Source: Allobaculum sp. Allo2
GTDB lineage: Bacteria > Bacillota_I > Bacilli_A > Erysipelotrichales > Erysipelotrichaceae
Length of the DNA stretch: 64,000 nucleotides
Assembly (NCBI RefSeq): GCF_022701175.1
Contig: NZ_CP078088.1
Location: 2,170,001-2,234,000, forward strand
Direction of reading: 5' to 3'
Shown here: in pieces, positions 8,992-18,189 of the stretch
Layout of the letters: the number at the start of each line of letters is the position of its first letter
Position numbering within the stretch: position 1 is the stretch's first letter
Program-made: the position numbers and the translations under genes
The notes under the pieces: generated by a model
Seen by the model: only the letters and a program-made list of their open reading frames with translations
The model's database searches: none
What the model was told of the DNA's origin: nothing

Positions 8992-11900
8992 TTAGCTGGT
9001 TTGCTTTAGCTCATCCAGGCGTTCTTTGGACGGAAGAAGCCGCAGTTCCAGCAGATCCTGATGCAAAGTATCTATACAGATTTGCGCCTGCTCCGTTGTA
9101 TGGGACGAACGATCTTCCAGAATCTCGATAGCGTCTGTGAGATGGATAAAAATTTCTTCTTCATACAGACCAAACTGTGCGCTTGATTCGCTGGTCTGCA
9201 TCAGAACGGCTCCTTTGCGAAATACCGTATCCAGAAGATCCTGCATTGGATTTGTTCGAACCTCCAGGCTCGCTGCCTCAGAAGCAAACGCATTAAACAC
9301 TGGCCGCGTATACGCGTAAATCCGATAGGACGTGTCGGGTTCGAGAGGGACGAAAGCCGGACTGCCCTGCCATTCGAGGGTATCCAGATCCGGATCCTTC
9401 ATGTCTTCTTGCGCTTTTACAATCGCGTAGATACCGCCGTCAACTTTCTGAACGCTCAGAGTGGAGGAAGTCACCAGATCCATTTTCAGTTTAAGAGCGC
9501 TCGGTCGTTCGGGAATTTTAAAGCGATAAATCGCAGAAGCAAAGTCATAGTCTGTCGCATCCCTTTGCAGATAAACATCGACCCCAGGCTTTACGGAAAG
9601 CATCTCATCATAGGTGAATTCGATTCCATCGCTGAGATCTGGAGTATAGCCGTAACGAATGCCTGGAGAAAAATGGCATTGATCCGCTCGTTCGCATAAT
9701 CGATTCCGATCACCGGCCAGGACCATCGAGCTGGAATTGTCCAGGTTTCTGTAACGGAAGTTCCCTCTTCCTTTGTATACGTCAGCAGCTGTATACGTCA
9801 GCAGCAGCGGCGCCGGAAGTTCGTCGTCAATGAGACGGCCGATCGAATCGCCGTTCGGAATGGGATCGCCATCTAGCGTGCTGACGGTATATTTCGAATC
9901 AAACGAAATCGTTTCGCTGCGATAGACAAAGTGCAGAGGCGAACGACGGACATGGAGGGCTGCTTCTGAATTTTTCTTGCCTGGTGCGCTTGCACTGATT
10001 TGGAGGGTTACTTCTTCTCCTTCTTCCAGTTCAATCGGATCGGACCAGGCGAATCGTTCGGCGGGCTCGCCGTTTACAGCAATCGAATCCGGACTGATGG
10101 TCTGGACATAAATGTCCTCTTCGTCATTGCGAAGTTCAATCGTCGCGCTGCCGTTTTCAAAGGAAACGATCTGTCGGGCGCGTGCGGAGTCAACTCGATT
10201 CGTCCCGATTTGCGCAGATGCTTTGGAATACGTTCTTGTAACCGTATTTCCTGTCTGACCTTCTTCGTTTACCGTGCGAGCCAGCAGTATATGCGTCTGG
10301 TCCGGCAAAGCAAAGCGCAGTTCGATCGGCGCAGTGTATTTGGCAAACACCGATCCATCCATCGAATATTCGATCGGTTCATTTCCTGCACTGGAAAGTT
10401 CCAGAAGGGTTCCATCGTTGACTTCCCCGTCCATCTGCGAAGAACGAACGGTGCTAAGCTCCTCTTTAGATTCTGGCAGCGGATTGGTAAAGCCTTTAAT
10501 GCAGACGTTGGTCAGGACAAAACTGTCGGCCATCCCGTAAACGTCTTCCCATTGCGCGCTTTCATAATCGTAGACGTAGCTTTCGTGTCCCGTTCCCATT
10601 TCTTCCACAAAGTCTTCTTCCGGGTCTTCACAGCCATACGTTTCTACAGGAATGGGATTCTCGTATTCCGGATTATCAAATTCGATAACGATGCTGAACT
10701 GGGAATTGGAGTGAAGAACGGCTGGCTGTTCGAGCTCAATCGTATGATAGCCGGTATACTGCTCGCTTCCGCTCTGTCGGCTGACCAGCCTTCCGTTTTC
10801 CGGATTTTCCCCTGCACCTCCGTGTAGACCGAAAGGGTATAGGCTGTACCAGCGTCCGTCGTATAAAACGAAGCAGCCTCAAGAAGTTCATCTTCTTTCG
10901 CACTGAAAATATTGGCTGCTTTTCCCAGACACGGGTTATTGTTGCTGCCTTCCAGGGAGGTGTACCACCCCAGGGTATCGTATTGATAATTGCGCTGATA
11001 GTTGTCATTTTATTCGAGAAGGAAAACTGTACCAAAGGAAATTGCGCTGTCTTCGTAGGAGAGCCAGTGAGTTCCGTTTTCTCCCCAGTCGTACCCCCAG
11101 CTGTTTTGAACGAGCCAGGCGCCGTCATGTTCGGGCTGCGCACTTTCGTTAAAGTTTTCTCTGGAGAAGCTGTCATCCCAGCCGATTATCTGTACGACAT
11201 GATCAGTTAGATGTCCCGGTTCGTTATCCCAGGCATTCGTTTCTTCGATGTAGCCGCTGTAGTTGCCGACGTTTACGTTAATGACGGCTGGTCCGTAGTC
11301 ATAGACAACCTGTTTGATGATCTGCTGGTCCACAGTATTTCGATCCGGATCTTCGTACGCTGAGGTAGGAAGACAGAACGCATCCTGCAGATGAAAGTCC
11401 GCTTCATAGCGCATGCTTTCGTCAGGGATACGATCAAAAATCAGACATAGGCAGTTTTTCTTCCCGAATCGGTCCTTTCCAGGCGGCTAATGACGGTGCA
11501 AGAAGACTGCTGCTTCCCCATTCCCGTACGGATCCCCATTCATCTGCAAAATCTCTTCTTCTTTCCCGGTCAGCGTATACCATGCTGCATGCAAGGAAGA
11601 AAGCTGGAGTCCATGTTCCTGATCATATAGCGTTTGCGCAGCTTCCTCTATCCCGGTAATTGCCCAGCAGGTCGAAAGCGATCCCTGATCTTCCACGAGA
11701 AGCAATCTTCCCTGATCCCGCAGACTGAATCTGAACGGGAGCGTTCTAGCCGAGGTTTTCGTCTTCTGATTCTTGCGATATTGCCTTGCATAATGATCGG
11801 AAAGATACGAAAGATCCATCGAAGAAGGAGCCTGTCCATGCGGATCTTTGAGCCAGTTCAAATATTCTGAATTAAAAGCGGATGGATCGAGTCGATCGGC

Positions 11901-12020
11901 GACCGGACTTTGGGGAATGGTCTGACCCTAATCCTCCATGCTCTCCTTTGCCTGAACAGGCTGCTGCCCGATGCTTATCGACAGTCCGATCAGCAGGGCT
12001 AACCATTTCGAAGCCTTCAT
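8992..12020 (-). CDS. Secreted papain-family (C1A) cysteine protease with lectin-like and Ig-like regions; frame interrupted
   Basis: About 1000 residues. A signal peptide is encoded from the ATG at 12020 (MKASKWLALLIGLSISIG, then QAKE). The protease domain has the nucleophile motif VEDQGSLSTCWAI, the His motif LTDHVVQIIGWDD and the Asn motif VQNSWGYDWGENG. A segment GSSSLLAPSLAAWKGPI and a lectin-like domain (ANIFSAKEDELLEAASFYTT, GYHTIELEQP) match C1A proteases of the Cwp84 type. Ig-like and helical C-terminal regions follow. Breaks at short homopolymers occur near 11500, 11435, 11010-11040, 10800 and 9685. There is also an in-frame TAG at 11928-11930 just after the signal peptide and a 16-base tandem duplication at 9774. 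It is either a real pseudogene or a badly sequenced gene. Confidence 0.8.
9774..9805. repeat. 16-bp exact tandem duplication inside the protease gene
   Basis: TGTATACGTCAGCAGC occurs twice in direct succession (9774-9789 and 9790-9805). The length is not a multiple of three, so it shifts the frame. A T run near 9672 that is one base short restores it further downstream. Confidence 0.9.
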
Positions 12021-12269
12021 TTGATTTCTCCCTTTCTTCTCGCTTTAAAGCGTTTGATTCACTTCCTTTTTCTTTTACTCGAAGCCAACGCCAGTCTCTT
12101 GGCTGGGGAAAAGGATTTGGTCTCATTTTATCGTCAGGATTGAGGATTGGAATTTCCAGCGTGGAATGTTTTAAAAGCTTCTCCTTTTGTATCTACTGTT
12201 TATGTCAGGATTTTGCCTTCTTCAAAATCAAAAGTTACATCCTCTTAAAAATACGAGATCGAGGGAAGA

Positions 12270-12334
12270 CAGAAAAAAACGGCTTTGAAATTTCGTGCGT
12301 TTCCGTTGAAAACGGCAGATCGAGTTCAAAGCCG
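12270..12334 (-). terminator. Distal terminator of the PTS operon
   Basis: CGGCTTTGAA pairs with TTCAAAGCCG around an inner CCGTT/AACGG stem, followed on the minus strand by seven T residues. It is the second of two hairpins behind the IID gene. Confidence 0.8.
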
Positions 12335-12344
12335 CAAAAACAAA

Positions 12345-12368
12345 ACTCTGCCGAGTGATCGGCAGAGT
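12345..12368 (-). terminator. Proximal terminator of the PTS operon
   Basis: Perfect 9-base stem ACTCTGCCG / CGGCAGAGT with a six-base loop, followed on the minus strand by TTTTGTTTTTG, 15 bases past the IID stop. Confidence 0.88.
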
Positions 12369-12382
12369 CAAGTTAACAAATA

Positions 12383-13326
12383 TTAGAAGAGCATTCCAGT
12401 TGCTGCTGGGTCGATGCCTGCTGCAAGCAGAGCTGCATCTTTCGATGTGTACCAAGGTACTGGGATCAGTGGATCATATCCGGATCCGAGGATACCGAAC
12501 ATACCAGCTACGATACCGATAACGAGGAGCAGAAGGATACATTTGATTGGTGTCCATCCTTTTTGAGGAGGAAGTACATCAGCAGAGTCAGAAGCAGAGG
12601 AATAAGGCAAGGCAGGATCTGGTTCAGGTAATCCTGAAGAACGACTGGGCTTTCGCCGTTAGCGAATACGATACCAGTTGTGGTTCCGCCGCCGTAGTTA
12701 GCTGTAAGAGCACCTACAACGAATACACCAAGGATAGAAGCAGCGCGTGTGAATTCTTTAGCGTTAGCTGTCATCATCTTAACTGCATCCAGACCGAGGT
12801 TGTAAGACCAGTACATCAGGACGTAACGAAGAATCATTTCAATGCCGAAGGCAACAACGAAGTACAGGATTGGACCCATCATCGATCCGTTGATAGCCAT
12901 ACCGCAAGTCATACCAGCGATAATTGGGATAAGTGTGAACCAGAAGAGAGCGTCACCAATACCGCCCAGAGGAGCAGCAGTGGAGATACGTACAGCACGG
13001 ATTGTCTGGATATCCATTTTGTTCTGTTCCATGGAGAGAACGAGACCCATAACGAATGTTACCAGGAAGGGGTGCGTGTTCAGGAAGTCCAGGTTCTGAC
13101 ACATGGACATCGAGAGGTCAGTTTTGTTTGTGTGAATCTTTTTCAGACCAGGGAGCATGGACCAGAGCCAGCCGATAGCCTGCATACGTTCGTAGTTGAA
13201 GCAGATCTGAAGGTTGCAGGAACGCCAGATCATTTTCGTCAGGGTTCCTTTATCCAGTTTTGGTGCTGGAGTCAGATCTGTGTAATACTGCATATCCTGC
13301 AGATTGAGATCTGTATTAGATGCCAT
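12383..13326 (-). CDS. Mannose-family PTS permease component IID
   Basis: Membrane subunit of a group-translocating sugar transporter of the mannose/fructose/sorbose (Man) family. Characteristic segments are QICFNYERMQAIGWLWSMLP near the N-terminus, LDFLNTHPFLVTFVMGL, ISTAAPLGGIGDALFWFTLIPI, and a hydrophobic C-terminus. The frame breaks near 12560 at an A run one base short; repair joins the first 255 residues to ILLLLVIGIVAGMFGI and the terminal ATGMLF, giving about 315 residues. It overlaps the IIC stop by 11 bases. Together with the adjacent IIB and IIC it resembles N-acetylgalactosamine-type systems, but substrate is inferred only from the AgaS-like isomerase nearby. Confidence 0.92.
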
Positions 13327-14113
13327 CAGAGAATCCTCCTAAACCTGCGTTAGATGCAGCTTCTTTAATGTTGATCGAAGTGAAGTAGTTGCTGCATGCG
13401 ATACCGATACCGATGAAGGCAATCAGTACGAGAGTAGCGGAAGCCACTGCTGGGATGTTACCAATAACCAGAGCCATTGCAAATCCAGAAAGGAAGTAGC
13501 CCCACATATCGTTGGAAAGCATGATTTTCAGCAGAACGCCGAATCCGACGAAACGCATCATGCCGCCGGCAACAGCGAGACCGCCGTTCATCAGCCAGGA
13601 AGCGTTAGTGGAAAGGGATTCCATTGCAGGCTGAATAGCAGCGCCGCCTACGTAAGCCAGGATAGCGATAACTGCGAACAGACCGCCAAGAAGAGCTACG
13701 TCAGCGAGGACAGCATTCGTTACACCTTTTGTTTCACCCTTGGAGCAGGTGTCATCGCACCATGCGTTGAAGGAAGAAGCGATTGTGAACACGATGGTTA
13801 CTACATAAGTACCAAATACAGAGAAGATTACAGCAGAACCGAGAGCAGCGTCTACGGACATCTCTGTCTGGCAGGCGAAGATCATAGCAACAACTTCACC
13901 GATAACTACGTTTGCGGGCTGTGCGCCGCCGACAGGCATAGAACCAATCATCATCAGTTCGTATGTTCCGCCAAGTACCAGACCGGTATTTACATCGCCC
14001 AGGATTGCACCGATGATCGGGCAAGCGCAGATTGGACGGTAAATAATCTCAGTCAGGGAAAACTGGTCAATCGCGAACAGGAATGTAACGATTGCCAACA
14101 AAACGACTTGCAT
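13316..14113 (-). CDS. Mannose-family PTS permease component IIC
   Basis: 265 residues, intact. Polytopic membrane protein that forms the sugar channel with IID. The segment GLVLGGTYELMMIGSMPVGG is a signature of Man-family IIC proteins, with PICACPIIGAILGDVNTG before it. It sits between IIB and IID in the conserved order B-C-D; its tail overlaps the IID start by 11 bases. Codon use and composition are like neighbouring genes. Confidence 0.95.
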   Translation of the reverse strand: MQVVLLAIVTFLFAIDQFSLTEIIYRPICACPIIGAILGDVNTGLVLGGTYELMMIGSMPVGGAQPANVVIGEVVAMIFACQTEMSVDAALGSAVIFSVFGTYVVTIVFTIASSFNAWCDDTCSKGETKGVTNAVLADVALLGGLFAVIAILAYVGGAAIQPAMESLSTNASWLMNGGLAVAGGMMRFVGFGVLLKIMLSNDMWGYFLSGFAMALVIGNIPAVASATLVLIAFIGIGIACSNYFTSINIKEAASNAGLGGFSDGI

Positions 14114-14143
14114 AATTTTTCTCCTTTGTTTTGTTAGTGCAAT

Positions 14144-14620
14144 TTAGCTAAAGAGTTTGGAAACGTCTTCTTTAGCTGTGTTAGGTGTGCGCTGGATTTC
14201 GAGTTTAACACCGAGATCCTGCAGCTTCTTGAATGTGGCGACGTCGTCATCGTCTACCGCAACACTCGTAGCTACCTGGCGTTTTCCTTCATGCATGTGC
14301 ATGTTTCCAATGTTCAGAACATCGATTGGCACGCCGCCCTCGACGAGCCGTAACGCGTCCTGAGGAGTTTCCAGGATCAGGAAGATTTTCTGAGCAGGAC
14401 TTGCTTTGCTGATGACAGCGATCGTTTTATCAATGCTGAAGTAACGAGTCTGTGCATAAGCTGGAGCAGCCATGTTCATCAGGCCCTGACGGAACTGGTC
14501 TTTCGCAACTGCGTCGTTTGCAACGAGAAGCAGGTTTGCTCCAACCACCCCGGCCCACTGTGTTGCAACCTGTCCGTGAATCAGACGGTTGTCAATTCGA
14601 GTCGCAACAATGTTTGGCAT
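14144..14620 (-). CDS. Mannose-family PTS component IIB
   Basis: 158 residues, intact. Cytoplasmic phosphocarrier that receives phosphate from IIA and passes it to the incoming sugar. The phosphorylated His is in TRIDNRLIHGQVATQW (residue 15), the family signature. First gene of the IIB-IIC-IID operon, with AAAGGAGAG about 8 bases before the ATG. A perfect TATAAT on the minus strand at 14674-14679 may be its -10 box. The IIA partner is probably the gene at 20280-20711, separated by the regulator and an IS element. Confidence 0.95.
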   Translation of the reverse strand: MPNIVATRIDNRLIHGQVATQWAGVVGANLLLVANDAVAKDQFRQGLMNMAAPAYAQTRYFSIDKTIAVISKASPAQKIFLILETPQDALRLVEGGVPIDVLNIGNMHMHEGKRQVATSVAVDDDDVATFKKLQDLGVKLEIQRTPNTAKEDVSKLFS

Positions 14621-15497
14621 TTATATCTCTCCTTTCTGTCAAGCTATGCTGTGAAAGCACTCTCTTATCTACGATTATAAACAATGCATTCCCATATCAT
14701 TTGCACAAATTGGATCAAGATTTAGATTTTTCGTTCAAATAAACCAAATTTGACGGAAAATTTGCGAAATAATGCCGAAGAATTAACGCAAAGCTCAGGG
14801 CTCGCAGACAGGGATTGGCATAGCTTTTCATGAAAAGAAAAGAGTATGCCAGTCAGCCCATTTCCACCCGATTAAAAATCATTTCTTTTAGACAGCAATC
14901 TTATACAAATCGTCTTATCCTGTATCAACAATTCATATTGGAAGGTTTCAATCTGGGATGGAATGATGACACAAGGATTATCTAACAAACAGCCGCAATT
15001 TCCAAACATTTTGTGATAATTTGGGATAATATTTTCAAATTGATTTATTTAAATATCAGTAGAATCTTTTGCGTCCGTTCAGGCAAACGCTTTCCCAGGT
15101 ACATCCGAAGAAATGTAAACGTTATCGGAATCGGGGAATGTTGAATTTTTCTACAATTTGGTATTTCTGCAGTATTCTTAAATGCCTGCATCTTAGATTC
15201 TGGAAGCAACAGTGCAGTTCTATACTGCAGCCTGCCTTCTGGATCCGAGTGCCGGCTCAATCGTTTTCTGCAAACGGTATATCCGCTTCTGCATGGAATC
15301 GGTCGATATTGAAACACAGATCAAAACCAATACTGAAAAGAGCACCCGGCTTTCGCGTTCCTGGATCAGACAGAACCGGGCGCGCAGCGCTTTCTGTCCA
15401 TTCAGACCGGATATGGAATACAGACTTCGAAATGCATGCAGATTCGGAATGCAGCGAATCTCTGCGAATGAACTCGAACAGTATTGAACCTCAGCCA

Positions 15498-15545
15498 TAT
15501 AGACAGAAAGAGTACAGATCGTATAGACAGAAAGAGTACAGATCG
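15498..15545. repeat. 24-bp tandem repeat, two copies
   Basis: A 24-base unit beginning TATAGACAGAAAGAGTAC and ending AGATCG is present twice with no mismatch (15498-15521 and 15522-15545). Confidence 0.92.
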
Positions 15546-16208
15546 TTTTACTGCCTGATCCGATCTGGAAACGCGCTCAATGAATTCCTGGATCAGGCCC
15601 TTGCAGATTCTTCTTTCTCTGCTTCTCTGCAGGTCCCTGCCCAAGTCCGACTCGAGACCTTTATCTTATCCTTAGCTTCTTTGAAAATAAGGAAAGCCCT
15701 GATCGTTACGCGTTCAGCAAAGTACAGAATCTCGGATTTTCGGAGCCATAGCCAGGAAAAGTCCATACAAAACCAGGTCTGATGAAGAAGGGACAGCCAG
15801 ATCGTCCCCTCCCTTTAACAGACTGAACATCTGCTCTTACAACCGTTAACCCCTGTTTACTGCCACCCATCACATAAAGATTCCATAAATATTTACTGTT
15901 TTAAACTAAGGTTTTTAGCAATTGCAACGACCGTATTTTTATAAGCTCTGCTCTCTTTATAACGCAAGTTCTGGCCCAGAATTGTCCATACAAATAAGAA
16001 AAACATCCGTTTTTGAAATTTGCTTTGCATTGATCGAAAATATCCACCTCGCCTTCGAACTAATTTATTCAATCTTAATGTACGGAAATATCGATTTACT
16101 CCACAGATTTGAACTTTTTAGTGAAATATCGACCGAAATTTACAAAATTTGCCCTTTTAATTTCCGGCTCATTTACACCCCATCAAACGCTGGATATACT
16201 TTTTGTAT

Positions 16209-16223
16209 TAGAAAGCGTTAACA
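16209..16223. promoter_or_regulatory. Candidate cre (CcpA) site upstream of the AraC regulator
   Basis: TAGAAAGCGTTAACA fits the Gram-positive catabolite-responsive consensus WTGNAANCGNWNNCW with one mismatch, about 80 bases before the regulator start. A carbon-repression site would suit a sugar-utilisation regulator, but a single match may be chance. Confidence 0.4.
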
Positions 16224-16299
16224 AGACAAAATAGTCTCTTTGTTGCTCTAAACAGTATTTGAAGACTTTTGCCTTGAAAATTTGGAATAGTGGTGAAAT

Positions 16300-17463
16300 A
16301 TGCTCAAAAGAACAACGCATTATCAGTTTCAGCCGTATGGCTCGATCCTCTACGATCTGTCCGAAGTGGCTGAACAGCATGCCGACTACCAGCAGAACGC
16401 TCTTAAACTGACGGCTAAGAGCTTCTCGCATGTGTACTCTTCGAACGAACCCTGCTACATCCAGTGCAAATCGGGCATTGTGCTGATGGCTGTTTCAAAA
16501 GACGGGGATACTTTTGAAAACTTTGTCATCCATCGGATTGTCAAAACGAATCCCGAAACCTTCTTTAACTTCATTTCGATCTCAGATGATGCCGAGATTG
16601 ATATCTGCTACCGTAAATCAAATCTGGAAATTCATCCGGCTGCGCACGAAGTTACGTTCAGCCCGATGGTGACCAATCTTCATATTCATGAAATCCTGAC
16701 CACCTTTTATCAGGTTCGAAAAGAAGACTACGTTTTCCCGGGTGAAGCGCACTCGTACTATGAACTTGTTTATATTGACCACGGATCCATGGAAATGGAC
16801 GTGGATGGCAAAGCCTACTCCCTGAGCATGTACGATCTGATGCTCTACTACCCAGGACAGTTCCACTCGCACTACACAAAACATGATCAGACGTGTTCGT
16901 ATCTGACCGTTATCTTTAAGATGGATGACACGCTGGCGGATTCGCTGTGCAATCGTGTCTTCCATACACGCAAAGATATTTATCAGGTCCTCTGCTCCTT
17001 CATGAAGGCAGTACAAACGGAAGACTATCTGAACCAGGAACTTGCGATCCTCTATCTGAAGGAAGTCATCATTCTGCTGCACCAGTTCGACCATAAAGAA
17101 GAAGTCGATGCAGGCATCAACCCGATGCAGCAGCATTATGAACACACTCTGCTCAACGAAATTCTGGTCTACATCAACAACAACATCTGTTCGGCATTTA
17201 CGGTCGAGGATCTGTGCATTAAGTTCTCGGTTTCGCGCTCTTCCCTGCAAAACCTCTTCCGGACCAACCTGCACATCAGTCCGAAACAGTACATCTCCAA
17301 CCTCAAGCTGAATCACGCAAAGCTTCTGATTCAGGAACACAACCGTACGATCTCCGAGATCAGCGACATGCTTGGCTTCACCAGCATTCACTACTTCTCG
17401 AGAAAGTTCAAAAAGCAGTACGGTCTTTCCCCGACGGATTACTCCAAGTCGATCCATCCTTGA
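16300..17463 (+). CDS. AraC-family transcriptional regulator
   Basis: 387 residues, intact. The middle part (about 145-215) looks like an AraC-type cupin ligand domain: GEAHSYYELVYIDHGSMEM and DLMLYYPGQFHSHY. The C-terminal 100 residues form two helix-turn-helix motifs: FTVEDLCIKFSVSRSSLQNLF and the signature ISEISDMLGFTSIHYFSRKFKKQ. The start is supported by GGTGAA 8 bases upstream. It is divergent from the IIB-IIC-IID operon and close to IIA-agaS, so it likely responds to an amino sugar or derivative and controls these genes. The binding site and effector cannot be read directly. Confidence 0.93.
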   Translation: MLKRTTHYQFQPYGSILYDLSEVAEQHADYQQNALKLTAKSFSHVYSSNEPCYIQCKSGIVLMAVSKDGDTFENFVIHRIVKTNPETFFNFISISDDAEIDICYRKSNLEIHPAAHEVTFSPMVTNLHIHEILTTFYQVRKEDYVFPGEAHSYYELVYIDHGSMEMDVDGKAYSLSMYDLMLYYPGQFHSHYTKHDQTCSYLTVIFKMDDTLADSLCNRVFHTRKDIYQVLCSFMKAVQTEDYLNQELAILYLKEVIILLHQFDHKEEVDAGINPMQQHYEHTLLNEILVYINNNICSAFTVEDLCIKFSVSRSSLQNLFRTNLHISPKQYISNLKLNHAKLLIQEHNRTISEISDMLGFTSIHYFSRKFKKQYGLSPTDYSKSIHP

Positions 17464-17552
17464 TCGCCGGATCGAGCAGGTACTGGATGTATTTCCAGGC
17501 TATGAGAAATCAGGCATAACAATAGATGTTTTTTACGGAGTTTGTATTTTAT

Positions 17553-17575
17553 AAGCGAGCTAAGAAGGCTCGCTT
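17553..17575 (+). terminator. Hairpin after the AraC regulator
   Basis: Perfect 8-base stem AAGCGAGC / GCTCGCTT with a 7-base loop, 90 bases past the stop. No clear T run follows. Confidence 0.55.
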
Positions 17576-17608
17576 CATAATCAAATTCCCTTTCTTAAAC
17601 TTTCTTGG

Positions 17609-17633
17609 AAAAAGGGCTGTCCCGGCCCTTTTT
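17609..17633 (+). terminator. Rho-independent terminator, site of IS copy 1 insertion
   Basis: Perfect 9-base stem AAAAAGGGC / GCCCTTTTT with a 7-base loop. The T run is part of the target site (CTTTTTCG, 17628-17635) of the IS66-family element that begins at 17636. Confidence 0.85.
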
Positions 17634-17711
17634 CGGTAAGCGTCAAATAAAAGACGGGTATTTTCTCGACCGCCTCCTTGGGATAATTCCTTTATTCAAG
17701 GAGGCTTTTTC

Positions 17712-18098
17712 ATGGAATCAATCATCCCTGCAATCGATCTCGGTATCGATTTCTCCAAAGTTAAAAACATCTATCTGGCTCAGATGCCTGCTGACCTTCG
17801 CAAAGGAATTGACGGTTACGTCTCCCTGGTTCAAGGACCTCTCGCTCTGGATCCGCTGGATGGATCCCTCTTTCTCTTCGTTAATCGACAGAAGAACAAG
17901 ATCAAAGGTATCCTTCGTGACGGAAATGGATTCTGGCTTGTTTATAAGCGACTCTCCAGATCTTCCCTTCAGTGGCCTGTCAGCACTGACCAGTCCGACT
18001 TCATGCGAATTGACTGTTCGCAGCTGGCTTCTCTGCTTTCCGGTCTGTCGATTGTTCCCCAGCCGGCATTTCTGCCACGAACTTATAAGTATGTTTAA
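17712..18098 (+). CDS. tnpB: IS66-family accessory protein TnpB (Orf2), copy 1
   Basis: 128 residues, intact, identical to the copy 2 protein. The IS66 Orf2 pattern is present: ADLRKGIDGYVSLVQ, LDPLDGSLFLFVNRQKNKIK and GNGFWLVYKRL. TnpB is required for transposition of IS66-type elements, but its exact molecular role is not settled. GGAGG lies in the leader before the ATG at 17712. Confidence 0.93.
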   Translation: MESIIPAIDLGIDFSKVKNIYLAQMPADLRKGIDGYVSLVQGPLALDPLDGSLFLFVNRQKNKIKGILRDGNGFWLVYKRLSRSSLQWPVSTDQSDFMRIDCSQLASLLSGLSIVPQPAFLPRTYKYV

Positions 18099-18109
18099 AC
18101 CAATTTAAA

Positions 18110-18148
18110 AGGATGATTTTTTGAAGGAATATCAAGATAAATCATCCT
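18110..18148 (+). promoter_or_regulatory. Hairpin between tnpB and tnpC
   Basis: AGGATGATTT pairs perfectly with AAATCATCCT across a 19-base loop, with further A/T around. It may lower or time tnpC expression. Copy 2 keeps the left arm and changes one base in the right flank. Confidence 0.5.
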
Positions 18149-18189
18149 ATTTACTTTATCTATCGCTCTAAATATGTTAAAATTAATAC

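Larger units (their letters stand above)
12021..12382. other. Intergenic region with two terminators
   Basis: No gene is seen. The left part is the leader of the C1A protease; a GAGAA-rich stretch just before the ATG at 12020 could serve as ribosome site. The right part holds the PTS terminators listed separately. Confidence 0.6.
14621..16299. other. Long intergenic region between PTS IIB and the AraC regulator
   Basis: About 1.68 kb without a convincing gene. Open frames exist on both strands (for example 15069-15782 plus and 15220-15498 minus), but they have no recognisable domain or good ribosome site and overlap each other. The region is AT-rich at both ends and contains a 24-bp perfect tandem repeat at 15498-15545 and a small hairpin GGGAC/GTCCC near 15790-15810. 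It may hold control sites for the divergent genes or the remains of a decayed gene. Confidence 0.55.

Noticed and set aside
15069..15782. 237-codon open frame on the plus strand
   Set aside because: No domain, no ribosome site, biased composition with a tandem repeat; competing frames on the other strand are equally long.
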